Notes: a model not told the origin generated them from the letters alone. A DNA stretch of 64,000 nt from Erythrophleum ivorense (GCA_026724425.1 JAIUCV010000229.1:372001-436000); one strand, 5' to 3'. Counted from the stretch's first letter, positions 1-12,060 are shown. Numbers and translations: made by a program.

Positions 1-472
1 CGCTGATGTGAGAATCACGAGAATCCGAACAGTAGTTCCAAGAGGCTTTTCCGCCGCGGCGCCACGTAGGCTAGCCGCAGTGAATTAGCGTAAATTGCCC
101 AATAATTCCAGAGAGTAACTTAGCCGCAGTGGGATGGTTTCAAGTCGCGGCGCAAGTTCCCAAACTCTTACCTTTAGCCTAGAAACCCCTCATTTCTTCA
201 ATGATAATGCTAAGAAATTATATAGGGACACTTGTAGGAGGTTTTTGTGTGTTGAAACTAATGGATGGATGAATCACAAACTCCTCATGATAGTACAATT
301 TCTTTTATGTATTCTCATGTTTGTGGTTGTTTAGAGATGACTCTAATATCAAGATTCAAATTTTTCTATATTTTCATAATGTAATAAATTGTAACGACTC
401 CAAACCTTAATCATTAATTATTAATCGTGTATTTAACTATATTTACCATGATTAGAAGTTAGGGTTGTCACA
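1..472 (+). repeat. 3' part of a long LTR (TGTAACACCCC...TCACA family), cut by window edge
   Basis: This segment aligns by eye with 61059-61598, the end of the LTR at 58643-61598, and more distantly with the reverse complement of the solo LTR at 46325-49036. Shared landmarks are the short GC-rich runs with CCGCGGCG (about 50-60) and GTCGCGGCG (about 145), then the end that reads AGAAGTTAGGGTTGTCACA. The 5' part lies outside the window. The sequence that follows is MULE DNA, so the LTR sits inside a MULE copy. It has no coding potential. Confidence 0.75.
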
Positions 473-2490
473 GTTTCCATATTTAAGTCCATTTCCTTTG
501 ACGAGATTTCTGAGTATAACTCTACTAAATCAAGCTGTGGTAGAAATTTTGCATTTGCTACTCACATCGTTTGGATATTAACACCCCCCCTTAATTTACA
601 TGCATGATACTTTATGGAACCAAGTGACATTGGATGCCTATACACCAATCGAGACACATATTGATTTGAGCCTAATTGCAGTTATTCCACAACCTCCTAT
701 TTAACCTCTCCAATGAAATGCCAAAATCAATAATTATTACATCAATTTATATGAGATAAATGTTACACCCTTATCAGTTTCGCATATTTATCCGAATATA
801 TGCATATAACCTCTTTCTCATTGTTCATTTCATCGATCCGATCTACAGTGTTATTGACATCCAAAATAATAGACAAAGTTTATAAATTACAAAAATGTTT
901 GTTTAACAAATGCATTTTTTTCTCATTTTATTAGGTTAACCTTTACAAAAATTATAATTTTTTTCTATATATAATATTTTTCCTACACATGTGGGGTATG
1001 TTATATTCAATTAATTAGTCTTTATATACAAACAAATCATACAACAAATCATTATTATGCATAATCTAAATGACAATTATGTATAAATCATTATTAATTT
1101 TCTTTTTCAAATGACATTCAAATTTGTCATTAACTTAATTTTAATATAAGTGATGATATATATTGATCATTAATAAAATGATGTTAATTTTTTAATATAA
1201 GAAAAAATAGAGATGAATAAAAAAATTATTCTTTTATTATTTTTGAATATTATACTCATTTTCTCAATATTTTTCCTAGGTTTTCTATATTTTTCATTTA
1301 CTTAAATATAAAAATAATATTATACTATTATTTTTTATATTATTCCATACTATACATAATTATAAATTTTAATATTTTATTTCATTCAAATTATTGATAC
1401 CTGCATTATATTAAACATAGTCTTTCATAATTGTATTTTATAATATTATATTTTTCCCCTTATTATACTTTTTATAATACTTTTTACAGTATAATAATAT
1501 TTTGTTATATTTCTTTCTCATACATTTTTTATAATATTTTTTTACACTACTTTTTTTCATATTATATATTTTTTACACTAAATATATTATTTTTTTCAAC
1601 CCTCATTGTATATTAACAAATATTATATGATTTTTAATTTATTTTAAATTATTAAAAATATTATTATAAATTATAATATCCTAAGCTTATTTTTCTTTAA
1701 CCTCATTTTTTATAATAATTTAATATTAATTAAATTTTTGTCCAACCGCAACTAAGCGTTTCATGTGTTAAAAATGAAAAATCATTTAGCCCACATCCAA
1801 ATCAAACAAGTGAATATATATATATTTCACAAATTTAAAATTTAAATATAATATAATCACATTTTAAGCAAAATAAACCTTTACTTTGCTTAGCATTTAC
1901 ATATTAGGTAGTTGATATCAATAGATATTTAGGACCACTTCCTTTAGACCAAATCTGAATTACTCTTCTTCTTTTTTTGGTGAGATTTTCTTTTTAGACA
2001 AGCACTTGCTTCTATAATGGTAAAAGAAGAAATTATGGCTAGAGGGGAGAAGAAAAAATTACCATGGTAGAAACAGTGACAGTTGAAAAGAGAGGGGTTA
2101 GGTGAACTGGAGAGAAAATGGAAAGATGAAGAAAACGAAAGAAGCAGACGCAAGATCTAGTTTAAAAAGCAAGGAAGGCAACTTTCAAAAAAAAATTGGA
2201 TAACAATTTTCTCCAACCAATTATATTTATCCACATGGCAGTGTAATTTGACCACCCAATCATGTGCCGCCATGTGGATAACTTTTTATTTGCGTGTCGA
2301 AGTTAAACTTTGACCTTGACATGTTGATTAGCAATCATGATCCTTTTTGTTTATTTTTTTTAAATTTGCAGGTCATGGTTGCTTACAAATAAAAAAATTT
2401 AAGCAATAGTGACCCTTTTTAATTTTTTTTATCTAAGCAAACGTGACCCCTTAAAATTAAAAAAAAATGCATATAGTATATACAGTGAAA
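473..2490 (-). mobile_element. MULE terminal arm (second copy of the 41.7-63.4 kb MULE family)
   Basis: The block is collinear with about 61800-63360. Positions 480-890 match 61800-62150 (degenerate start of a mudrA-like reading frame on the minus strand), 890-1740 is AT-rich filler like 62150-62620, and 1740-2490 matches 62640-63360. The outer part (about 2210-2490) carries GTGGCAGTGTAATTT-type sequence and repeated GTCAC/GTGACC motifs. On the minus strand it shares the 16-mer TTCTTCATCTTTCCAT with the left MULE end at about 42190, as expected for an inverted terminal arm. The rest of this MULE lies to the left of the window. No intact gene remains. Confidence 0.7.
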
Positions 2491-2505
2491 ATCCCAACAC
2501 TCTTA

Positions 2506-2720
2506 GCCCTATTTGGTATGAATAAGAAAAGTAAGAAGAAAAAAAATATTATGTATAATGTCTATTTTATCTTTATAATCATTACTCAATTATTATTTAA
2601 CATTATTTATTAATTATTATTCAATTATTGAAAATAAGGACACTAAAGTCATTTTTTAATTCCTAAAATTACCTTTTTTCTTTTCTATTTTTGCAGTTTT
2701 TTTTTGTACCAAACGAACTC
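2506..2720. mobile_element. MITE candidate, Tourist/PIF-Harbinger-like
   Basis: A 215-bp AT-rich segment starts GCCCTATTTGGTA and ends TACCAAACGAAC(TC), giving imperfect inverted ends built on the TTTGGTA core. A TTA lies directly outside each end (2503-2505 and 2721-2723), the usual 3-bp target duplication of PIF/Harbinger MITEs. The flanking match extends further left (CTCTTA on both sides), so an 8-bp hAT-type duplication (CACTCTTA/AACTCTTA) is an alternative. There is no coding content. Confidence 0.5.
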
Positions 2721-2723
2721 TTA

Positions 2724-4140
2724 AGACCAGTTTGGATGATGCTTAAAAATTGATAATGCAATCTTATTCTCTAAAAAAAGTGTTTAGTTAGAAGAAATCA
2801 CAATTTTGGCAATTCTTTACCAACAATGGTTTACGTCAATTGTATTGTACGAATCTCTCAAAAAAATCAAGTTAAGATGGGACAAAGTCGATTTTGCCCT
2901 TGCCTTTCAAATATTAATAGAATTGTTTTGGATCTCCATTGTTTATTGTTGTACTTGCCAGATCTACTATTGTGCTTCTTGAAGCTACCGAAGAAACATC
3001 CCATTATGCTTGTCAAATCTATTATTGCTCGCCATCATCTGGGATCCATGCAACCAAATTGAGTAATATTAATTTTTTTAAAAAAAGTGCTGTTAAAATT
3101 ATCTATAAATTAAGAATTAAAAGATTCACTTCTTGCTTTGCGATAATGATGATCTTTCTTCCAACCTCAAGGGTTTATGGAGATTTCAGTGAAGTTATAT
3201 TTAAAATAAAATGGAGCAAATGTGAAATCAAGTGACTAAGTAATATGAAATGGAGCAAATATAAAAGCTTTAGCTTTAAATCAATCAAAATAAGTGGTAG
3301 TGGTGAGGAAGAGAGATAACGATAAGAATAACAATAAGCTATTCAGAGGAACATTAAGGGTTTGAAAATTTTAAATTATATTTTAATTTTTTTAAGAAAG
3401 ATATTTTTGTCATATTATCCTCTAAGTTTTCTCTTCTTATATTATTTTTATGTAACTAAATAAACAAAAGTAAAAATATTTAATTTCTTTCTTATGTCAT
3501 ATTAATCATTACTAATGCAATTTCTTTTATCTCAATTTTTTTTACAATTATGTTACTAATGGTTTTATAAAATAATTAATATTAAATAATATTATTTATT
3601 TTATGTCTATATAATGTAAATCATTCAGCCTGTATAATATAAATAGTCTCTAAAATCAAATCATTTGAGAAAAAAAAAATAAATTAAATCAAACCAATCG
3701 CAATGTAATATCGACAAAGTCAATGTTCTACAAAATTGATGGGCTCCATTCAATATCCTTTGGACACCCTAACACTAACATTCAATATTTTAAAATCTAA
3801 TATGTAATATCTCTGCCAGAAACATTTTTAAAAACAATAAAAATTATATTTAAAAATTCATATATTAAAAATTTTATAGTAAAAGATTTTAAAAATTAAA
3901 ATTATTTTAAATTTTATAATTACTATCAAATTTTAAAAATTTTATTATTAACTTTAAAGAATTTATTACTAAATATATAAAGATGTTGAATATTTTTATG
4001 TTCAATGAAAATTTTTTAATTTAATAATAAATCTCTTAAAATGATTATAATTCTTAAAAATAATTTTAATTTTTAAAATTTGTTATAAATTCTATAAAAC
4101 CTAAATTATTAGATGTAATTTTCATAAAAATAAATCCTAT
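2724..4140. other. AT-rich intergenic DNA, no gene seen
   Basis: The sequence is strongly AT-rich, with short open frames that have no recognisable domain. The part 3780-4140 is almost pure A/T with many TTTTAAAATT-like runs. Nothing further is supported. Confidence 0.6.
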
Positions 4141-4510
4141 ACGAAGCATATGGACATAGATCCTCTCGATTGTCGCGTTCGTTCATTGCCTGTCAATTAC
4201 TGCAATCTTCTCTGTTTGTCTCATCTTCTGGTTACCATTGTAACATATGTACACCTTCTCAAAACTCACCGTTTCATACTAGTGAAACGATGCATTTTAG
4301 ATGGTTAAAATGGACGCTTACCAATCTAACTTTCATGTGTTTCCTGTTGCATTGTCGATGAACCAATCAGAAAACAACCATGGGAGATCTCAAATTCAAA
4401 AATCACTGCAAAGGAAGAACGCATGCAAACATAGGGAATTGGAAGGCCTTAGAATCAGGTTTCTCTTGCAAGCGGTCATGGGAGATCTAAAAAACACAGT
4501 GGATGCATGA
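4140..4510 (+). other. Island of less AT-rich sequence, possible gene remnant
   Basis: Base composition shifts upward relative to the flanks. An open frame from ATG at 4301 to TGA at 4510 encodes about 69 residues starting MVKMDAYQSNFHVF, with no domain I recognise. CATGGGAGATCT occurs twice (4379 and 4477). It could be an exon or 5' end of an unrecognised or dead gene, or chance. I assign no function. Confidence 0.2.
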
Positions 4511-5196
4511 GCTTGGTTTTTTTAGGGTCTGATTTATGGTGATTTGGCCATAGGACCATGATGGAAGGTTTGGTTTTGAAACCCGTGAAACCTGTTAATT
4601 GTGTTGGCACCTTGTTGATTGAATTTGTCAGACTGGGGTAATGTAAGCTTGTTGCTTTGATTAAGGATAATTTAGAAGTCATGTTGGAAATCCCCTGGCA
4701 GCTTGTTGCTTATTCTTCCATGCCATGGACTGCTCTTGTTATTGTTATTGTTGACTTACATTGGATTGTAAATCAGTGTTATAACTATTGACCAATTTGT
4801 TTCCCCACATTTACAATATTTCTAGCATCCCTTTGGAAAGTAATGCATGTTTTGAGAAGATTACAAAAAAGGAATAAAAGGCCTTCCCCAATGCAGCTAG
4901 ACCATAATATTGATACATAACCCACCTTTAGTTTAATAATGTAAGTAGAAAAATTTTATAAAATTTGAAAAAGAACATCTGTTTATTCTCATCATTGTGC
5001 AATTTGCCACTTAATTTTAGTACATCATCACCTTTCTAATGAGGAATAGTAGAGAGATATACAACACTTTGTGATTGAAATACCTCATTTTCAATTCTTT
5101 TTCCTTTTTTTTTTGGGCTATGCTTGTGTTTTACTTTGCTTAAAAGACTTACTCACCAGTTGACATTTTCTTGGTAAATGTTATAGTACCTATTAC

Positions 5197-5287
5197 ATAT
5201 ATATATATATATACACACTACCTTATGTCTGACCCTACATGTTGGTTGTTCAAAACTCATTGTCAGCAACTATTGATCTTTCCCTAT

Positions 5288-5356
<69 letters not shown>
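5197..5356. repeat. Microsatellites (TA)n and (AC)n
   Basis: A short TA run lies at about 5197-5212. An uninterrupted AC run of roughly 28 units lies at about 5290-5345, followed directly by a short TA run to 5356. Confidence 0.95.
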
Positions 5357-7400
5357 TAATAGCTTAAGAAAGCATCAGTGGTGGATTAGCAATTGTGGAA
5401 ACTCTACTATAGGTGGGAGTCCTTGCATTGTATAAATTATAATTGGCATTGGTACAAATGCTTGTTATTTGGAACCAACTAATGCTATTATCAAGTGTCA
5501 GGGTCTTGGATATTATAAAGTGTTAGTGGACTTGTCACCTCTTACAGATAATAAATATGCTTGTTTTGAGTCTTGGTTCCATGGTTAATGTAACCATTAT
5601 AATCGTGATTGAATATGAGTTGACTTATATCACTAAATAGTAACATTGGATGTGGATATATCTTGTAATATGAGTTCACTTATTTTGTTCTTCATAAGTT
5701 TTACATCAAAGACAAAAATGCTTATGGCTAGTTAGTCTTACATATCAAATATGGCATTTCTTGCATTACTCTATTACATATCTTTCTCTTTTTTTTTTCC
5801 TTTTTGGGCCTCTGGGTTATCCCTAAAAAAAATATCGAAAAACTCTACTTATTGGATTACTTATGTATTGTGAAATATGTTTTGAAGCATGGCACCAAGT
5901 TCTAGATCTATTTTGAAGTGTGGCTTTTTCACTAAGTAATGCATTTGTTTTAAATTATGGTACCAAGTTTTGAAGTGTGGAATTTTCACCAGAGTTTTGC
6001 AATTGTTTTGTACTTATAAAGTTCAAGATGCAGGTTTCAAATTTTGTGACTATTCAAGTTTTAAGATTGAAGTTCCAAGATTAGAGCTACTTTTAGAATA
6101 GGAGTGAAAGTGTATAGTTAAGGAGATATAAAACTGTAATGAATATATTATTAGCTTGTAAAGTGTATGATTAGGAATGAAAGCATATAGTCAAAGAGAA
6201 TGCTTTATATATTGTTGACTTGTAATATAGTTAGAGAGATATAAAATTATGCATGCTGTACATAGTTCTTTTAAAAATCTTTTATGAAGATATATAATAA
6301 AAAAAAGATATAATGATGCATGGTAATTTTGTTTTCCATTTTTTTTCTAAGAAGAGCAATGGATTAAAAGATATAATGATGCATGGTAATTTTGTGAGAC
6401 CAAAAATTGTCATTTATAACCATAGATAATTGTTTCTTTGCTAAATTAGCCTCATATTATGGAATTGAGCATTTCATCTTTTTGTTGAAAGCTGAATTTT
6501 ATATGTTATTGGCTTCATGTATGCTTTTTTAAATGAATGTCCTAGTGTGCAGATAATTACTTGAATAAGTTAATAGTGCCAAAGTCCATACACATTGTGA
6601 TTCTTTAGTTCTCTTGTTTGATCATTCACTTCAATAATAAGGGTCATGGATCAACAAGAACCATGGCTTAAGTCTTAAGTATGGAGTTTCAAGAATCAAG
6701 TTTCTTATTTGAAGAGCACTTGAAGTTTCAAATTTTCTTGTTTCAAGTTTCAAAGGACAAAAATAAATGGGGCATGTGTATCATTGAATTGGATTGGACA
6801 TTTTAAATACTTTGAACCTGTACACAAAAATTGAGTTAGGGAGAATGGTTTATGTTTCTTTTTTTTTTTAATTGTAAATAAGCTTTAGAATAGGTTGATA
6901 TTGTACATTACAGGGCTTCATCATACTCTATATCAAAAATTCTATTTTCAATAAAGTGTATTTTTCTTGCAATAAAGTGGTGTATATCTATTTTTTTGTC
7001 ATACACTGTATCAAAAATTCTGTTTGTAATAAAGTAGGGCATTTATCTCGCATACTTATATAACAAAACACATACTTGTGTACTGACCATAAATTATACA
7101 ACAAAAAGATAGTTTGTAACATCTTCATTACAAAACACATATTGATCAGTCTTCATTGTTGATAAGATTTGTAACATCACCACATAAGTCGGATATTTCA
7201 AGTGACTGTATAGGATGATCATTTGGGGCCTATATTGTGAGGGAAAAAAAATTAGATCATCTAACTTTCATGTAAGGAGAAAAATAGTTCTCACTTAAAC
7301 TTACCATCAAGTAGCTAGTAAAATTACTAAAACCAAATTGTCTCAATGTATCTTCATTATCCTTCAAAACAATTGGAAACATTAGCTTCTTCCTTTGAAA
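5357..7400. other. Intergenic DNA with several local tandem duplications
   Basis: I found no gene. Three degenerate local duplications are visible. One has the motif ACCAAGTT...TTTGAAGTGTGG...TTTTCAC at about 5890 and again at about 5960. The second is a direct repeat of about 26 bp containing AGATATAATGATGCATGG at about 6307 and 6369. The third contains TATCAAAAATTCT...AATAAAGT at about 6932 and 7010. They look like slippage or filler DNA. Confidence 0.5.
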
Positions 7401-7439
7401 ACTCATAAGTAGACTAATTAAAGGGTTACTAGATTAACT

Positions 7440-9855
7440 GTACATACCATGGATTGTGAAGAGTAAGAAACATTGACATTAGGGGAAGCTATTGGATTGG
7501 GTAATTTATATTGCACTTGACTTTAAGCAGTAACGTGGTCCTATAAGAAAAATAATAAAATTTGACTTTTTCATTTATTATCACATAAGTCATCTAACTA
7601 AACGGTAATAAGTGTAATTTTACATGCCTTGAAATGTTAAATGTAAGGCATACTAACACTTGAGGAAGCCATTGGAAAGGATACTCCATATTACACCTGA
7701 CTTTGAGCAATGACAAGAACATAAATAAAGAATAAAAAATATAAAACATTGGTAAAGAAGTATATTCTTATAAAGGGTTACAAGTATAATTTTACTTACC
7801 ACAGAATGTTATTCACTATGTGAAACTTTGGCATATTTAACTTTCTTTTTCCTCTTTAGTTGACGCTTAACCCAACCAATTTCACATTTTGAACATTTTG
7901 TTCTTTATCTGTGCTTAAATCTTTTTGCTCGAGCTATGCATTCAGTGCTACCAACATTCACTGTGGAAGCACCCAAGCCATGGTCCATACTTATTTGCTT
8001 GTTACAAATCTTTTATACCTGCTTACCCAAATCAATAATAACTTTACATAGAAACAAAAATGCTCCTTGATTGCCAGATACTTTAGTTGCTATCCTTATA
8101 AGCTCAGGACAAATTTCTCTATAGCATTGAGTGGAGTCCAACCAAGCATCTCCTTTGACAACATTTCCCCCAACATCATGTATAGTGTCATTTCTTGCTT
8201 CTTTTGTCTATCTCTTTAAAATATACTGTTGAGGCACTACCTTGATATTCATGACACTAAACACTTTCAATGCATGGAAACATAATATACCCATGATCTC
8301 AAAGTGCTTATAAGAGCAAGAAATAGACTTTTGCTCAAGGTCAAATGAAACCTTTCATTCTCTTGCTATATGGTGGGCCATGATGATGACATAATTGATC
8401 AATAAAGGAGTCTTACTCCTATGCTTTACACAAGTAGCGTCGTATTTCTCCCACTCTTTTTAGAAAAGGTTAAATATAATAGAGGTGTAAATCTTTGCCA
8501 ATATGGGAGAGTATTAACTCTTCAATCGTGGTAATTTTTGGCGGTCTTCAAATTCACACTTCAACTCTTTATATCGCTTCTCGTCTACCACTTTTTCAAA
8601 GCACTTGAAGAACTTCACGATGTCCAATATCACATTTATACAACTTTTAATTATTGCATTTACGCTTTCACTTAGTTAAGTGTTCCGTATACCTAGTGTG
8701 AAAACTCTTTTCATATGACAAGCTGCCCATTTTTCCCTTATGCTATACATATGGCTTAACCAAGTATTCTCATGCATATCATATTTGTGAAGCAAGTTGC
8801 TCCAACCTTCCTCAAATTATGCTTCTTCTTCATACTCATACATACACTTCCTAAGGTCAGTTAGGAAATCAGATTCACTCTTCATCAAATTGCCTAGGTG
8901 CTTAACGCCATTTTGCATCAAGTGCCATGTATATAATCCATAATAAGTGTTAGGCATAACCTCTCTAAGTACTCGTGTCATGACTTTATCTTGATTAGTA
9001 AACACAGTTTGAGGCTTTTTTTACTTGTGAGCTTTTAAGAAAGTTTCTAAAAGCCACTTGAATGACTACTGATCGATAATGGTTGAATCCTGTAAATATT
9101 GCAAACAGTCTATGTGCACAATTAGTGCAATGCGTTTGTGTCAAGAGTAATAACATCACCAAAATACCTATAATCAATAAGTACCCTTGCATTTGCCCAA
9201 AACATATTTGTTATTTATTTGTCTGAATCCATTTGATATGCATAGTAGAAGGATGGATTTCCATTGATTTTCATTGGAAGTATTGCATTAGACAACCTGC
9301 TTCTCTGTATACAAGCTCCTTCACCTTTTAGTCTGAAAATAGTTTTTTTATCCAAATGAATATAGCCAAGATTATTTTTTCCCCTAACTTCAATACTCAT
9401 CAAATCAAATGTCTCTTTGTTGAAGGCCGGCATCATCTGCCAACTCAATTTGATGGCATTGAACTTCTGAAATATTTCACTAAGATGGCAACATATAGGT
9501 TGTTTCTAGAAGATAAAGAATGTGATTATGTTCTTCCATAAAGTCATGCACCTTAAATTTTTCATCTATATTGATGATTCCTAGCCTTGCTTGGCAGTTA
9601 GTTCTGGTCTCATGTTGTAGATTAATTGTCTTATTATCTCTTTTGTCTACCCTTCACATATCTTTTTTACAGCAAACAAACCTAGCTGTACTAACTGTTT
9701 GTTTATCTTTTTTGCTTTTATTGACATATTATTTTTTAACTCCAAATCCAACTCTCCTTCCATACTCCATCCAAAACTTTCAAGCAACATCTAAGTTATC
9801 AAACATCATTTCCAATGTTGGCTTTCCATCAACTTTCATATTATATCAATAAACC
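7440..9855 (-). pseudogene. FAR1-related / MULE-type transposase relic
   Basis: Read on the minus strand from about 9855 downwards, conceptual translation gives the order of a FAR1/FHY3-type protein. First comes a FAR1 DNA-binding domain (GRRVGFGVKK at about 9760, then TNCQARLGI and EEHNH). A transposase core follows (FGDVITLDT near 9145, FAIFTGFNHYRS near 9090, TNQDKVMTRVL near 8990, WHLMQNGVKHLGN near 8915). Then comes a SWIM-like zinc finger (CSYKHF...CFHALKVF at about 8330-8250) and a basic tail (about 7860-7930). Several in-frame stops and frameshifts break the frame, so it is not a functional transposase or FAR1 factor. Family members bind DNA in the nucleus; some are host regulators and others MULE transposases. 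This one looks like an old transposon copy. No terminal inverted repeats were identified. Downstream (7440-7850) are repeated exon-like units. Confidence 0.8.
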
Positions 9856-9859
9856 TAAA

Positions 9860-11096
9860 ATGAAAAAAATTAAAAATATAAAAAAAATCATAACAATAAA
9901 TCAATTTTGGGTGTTATTCTTTTTATTACAAATAAATAATATATTAGTTCCTAGCAATAGTATTTGTATGTGCAAACAAAGATAAAAATACTTGCTACTT
10001 TAAACAAATATGAGTAAAGAATATATGTAAGTGAATGACAATAAAATAAGTAGGAAATAAAAAATAAAGCATGGGTTATTTCAATCATTTTTAAAGTAGA
10101 AACATCATCAAGAAATTAAAAATTTACCTTTCAAACAAGTCTACAACAATTTTTCTTCCCAAAAGAAAAATGGTGATTGTTCCCCAACTATTTTTACTCT
10201 GCTATCTTCCAAGAGACAAAAATGGCGCTAGCTTTTCTTATGGTTTCGGAGGTCCGAGAAGGTATCCAAGGTCCAAACCCACGTGAGCTAGAGTATCAGC
10301 TCACAAAACCGCGCCATAACAATTTCAGAGAGAACACTAAATCACAATGGCACGGGTTAGTGGCGCCAACTTTTCTAAAGCCACGAAAAATGGAGCCAAA
10401 AAATGATTAGAGCATCGAACAACTAATTTCTTGCCTCATTCCTTCCAAAACGGTGCCTGTCCAGCATCTGAAATCTGCCCTCTTAAAGTGCACTGTTTTG
10501 GGAGTTCGGAAACGGTGCGTTGCGTCAAGTTCAGGGGCTCCAAGTTGTCCACTCAAAATGCTGGCATTGGATGCGCTGGACGGTGGATATTAAGGCACTT
10601 GACTGGGCAATTTACCAGACCGCAATAGAGGGTCTGCTTCGGAAGCATACACTCTTCCAGTCCGCACTATTAAATGCAATCATCAACCCTTGTGCCATCC
10701 AATTTTTTTAATTTATTTTTTGTCATAAAGTTCCTTTTTTTTCTCTCTCCTCCTTTTAGTTTAACTTTGCAAGAGACACGAAACAAAATGAGCAACCAAC
10801 ACCAACCAACATGAGCAGATCCATTCTCGTTCCAGCCAGTCACTCGCTTCTGTTTCCCCAGCAACTGTGCGCGGTGATTATCGTTTTCTTAATGTTAAGA
10901 TTTTGACCTTTTTTTTTCCCTTCTCTTTTCGGAAATTTCGTTCAAGCTTCATTATGATTCTCTGCTCTCTTCAGAGTTCGGGTCCCTCCTTGACCTATGG
11001 ATCTTTTTCAAATTATTTCATCCATTTATATTTTGTTGAGTTTCTGATTGGAACCAATAGGCAAATTCACGATCACTGAAACACTTTGTGCATGAA
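9860..11096. other. Intergenic; GC-richer stretch and possible 5' leader of the next gene
   Basis: Positions 9860-10140 are AT-rich and featureless. Positions 10200-10690 are noticeably less AT-rich, with short open frames on both strands but no recognisable domain. Positions 10740-11096 are pyrimidine-rich and look like a plant 5' UTR. A possible UTR intron runs from GTGATTATCG near 10873 to an ACCAATAG acceptor near 11060. This is inference only. Confidence 0.3.
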
Positions 11097-11413
11097 ATGA
11101 GCGGTCTATTGTCTCCCATGTCTCTTCCTGCACCAAAGCAACTCAAATTCACCTCTAGATATGTTAATGGGTCAGTCAGGGAGTCAGCTACGTATCTAGA
11201 TGAAACTCAAAAGGTAAATATCCCCCTTCATTCTCTCTCTTTGATGATGATCATTTTTTTTTTCCAATTAACTAGTAATGGTTCTATATTCAGATAATAC
11301 CCATCGGCCAGTTATCAACAAAGAAGCAAGTAGCTGTAGGACAAGCTGGAAAACTTTGGAGGCGGAAGATAAGTCACCATCAATGGCTGATGCAGTTCAA
11401 ATGGAAGTGGTAG
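11097..11413 (+). CDS. Short two-exon gene or remnant, function unknown
   Basis: The ATG at 11097 opens MSGLLSPMSLPAPKQLKF and reads 39 codons to 11213. A GTAAAT donor follows at 11214 and a TTCTATATTCAG acceptor ends at 11293. Exon 2 continues in phase from 11294 (IIPIGQLSTKKQVAVGQ...) and stops at TAG 11411-11413, giving 78 aa. The C-terminal part is basic and tryptophan-rich (GKLWRRKISHHQW, then KWKW). Immediately after the stop the same frame continues with KPWKLSEWIKHSDD before a second stop. The composition carries on, so the first TAG may be a disabling mutation of a longer protein. A short upstream ATG (11092) gives only MK. I do not recognise the family. It could be a small real gene, a truncated gene or a retained fragment. 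Confidence 0.4.
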
Positions 11414-11855
11414 AAGCCGTGGAAACTCTCAGAATGGATCAAGCACAGCGATGATTAGCCAAAAGTACAATTAGTTTCACAAGAACATTCGCAGCGATAT
11501 TTCGCACAGCTTCTAATCTACAGCAATATTGCAATGGTCAGTGATTTCACAAAAACATGGACAGATAAGTGTCTGATTAATATATAATACAATCATTTTG
11601 TATGCAAATCATTTAAAATTCATTCTGTTCAAAAGAATAGAGAATGGAAATACAGTTTATAATGTCATTTATGGACTCATGTTGTATTAGTGCTAAACCA
11701 CTGAGCAGGTCAAATGCAAATCATTACTGCTAACTTATGTTGTATTAGTGCAGTAGCTGATTATAGTTGGTTATAAAATTTGAACAATCTACCATGGGCC
11801 CTAGATCTGTCTGTTGGGAGTATTGTGCATGATTAAGCGTATTAAAGATGTGCAG

Positions 11856-12060
11856 GTCTACACATCTGATTTGGACAATTTAGATCTTTTTTTATTTTTT
11901 TAAAATTTTATTTTTTTTTAATTTTAAAAGATACAAAATATAAAATAAAATTAATTTTTTAACTATACATTTTTATAAAAATAATAATCTAAATAAAATA
12001 TATATAAAATTTGGACTATCCAAATTTTATTTAAACAGTACAAATTACAAATCACATCTC
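11856..12060. mobile_element. MITE-like insertion flanked by 11-bp direct repeats
   Basis: AAGATGTGCAG occurs at 11845-11855 and again at 12061-12071, directly flanking a 205-bp AT-rich block. The block's ends are weakly inverted: GATTTGGACAATTT at the left, and GATTTGTAATTT when the right end is read on the other strand. A 9-11 bp target duplication suits a small non-autonomous MULE, but the terminal repeats are short and imperfect. Confidence 0.5.

Noticed and set aside
1431..1616. Open frame in an AT-rich tract
   Set aside because: It has the same low-complexity Phe/Tyr/Ile composition and lies in the second MULE arm.
5290..5345. Regular repeat that could suggest an array
   Set aside because: It is a plain dinucleotide microsatellite. 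No CRISPR-like repeat/spacer structure exists anywhere in the window.
10600..10640. Possible inverted repeat around CCAGACCGC and GGGTCTGC
   Set aside because: The arms do not pair over more than a few bases, and no duplication flanks them.
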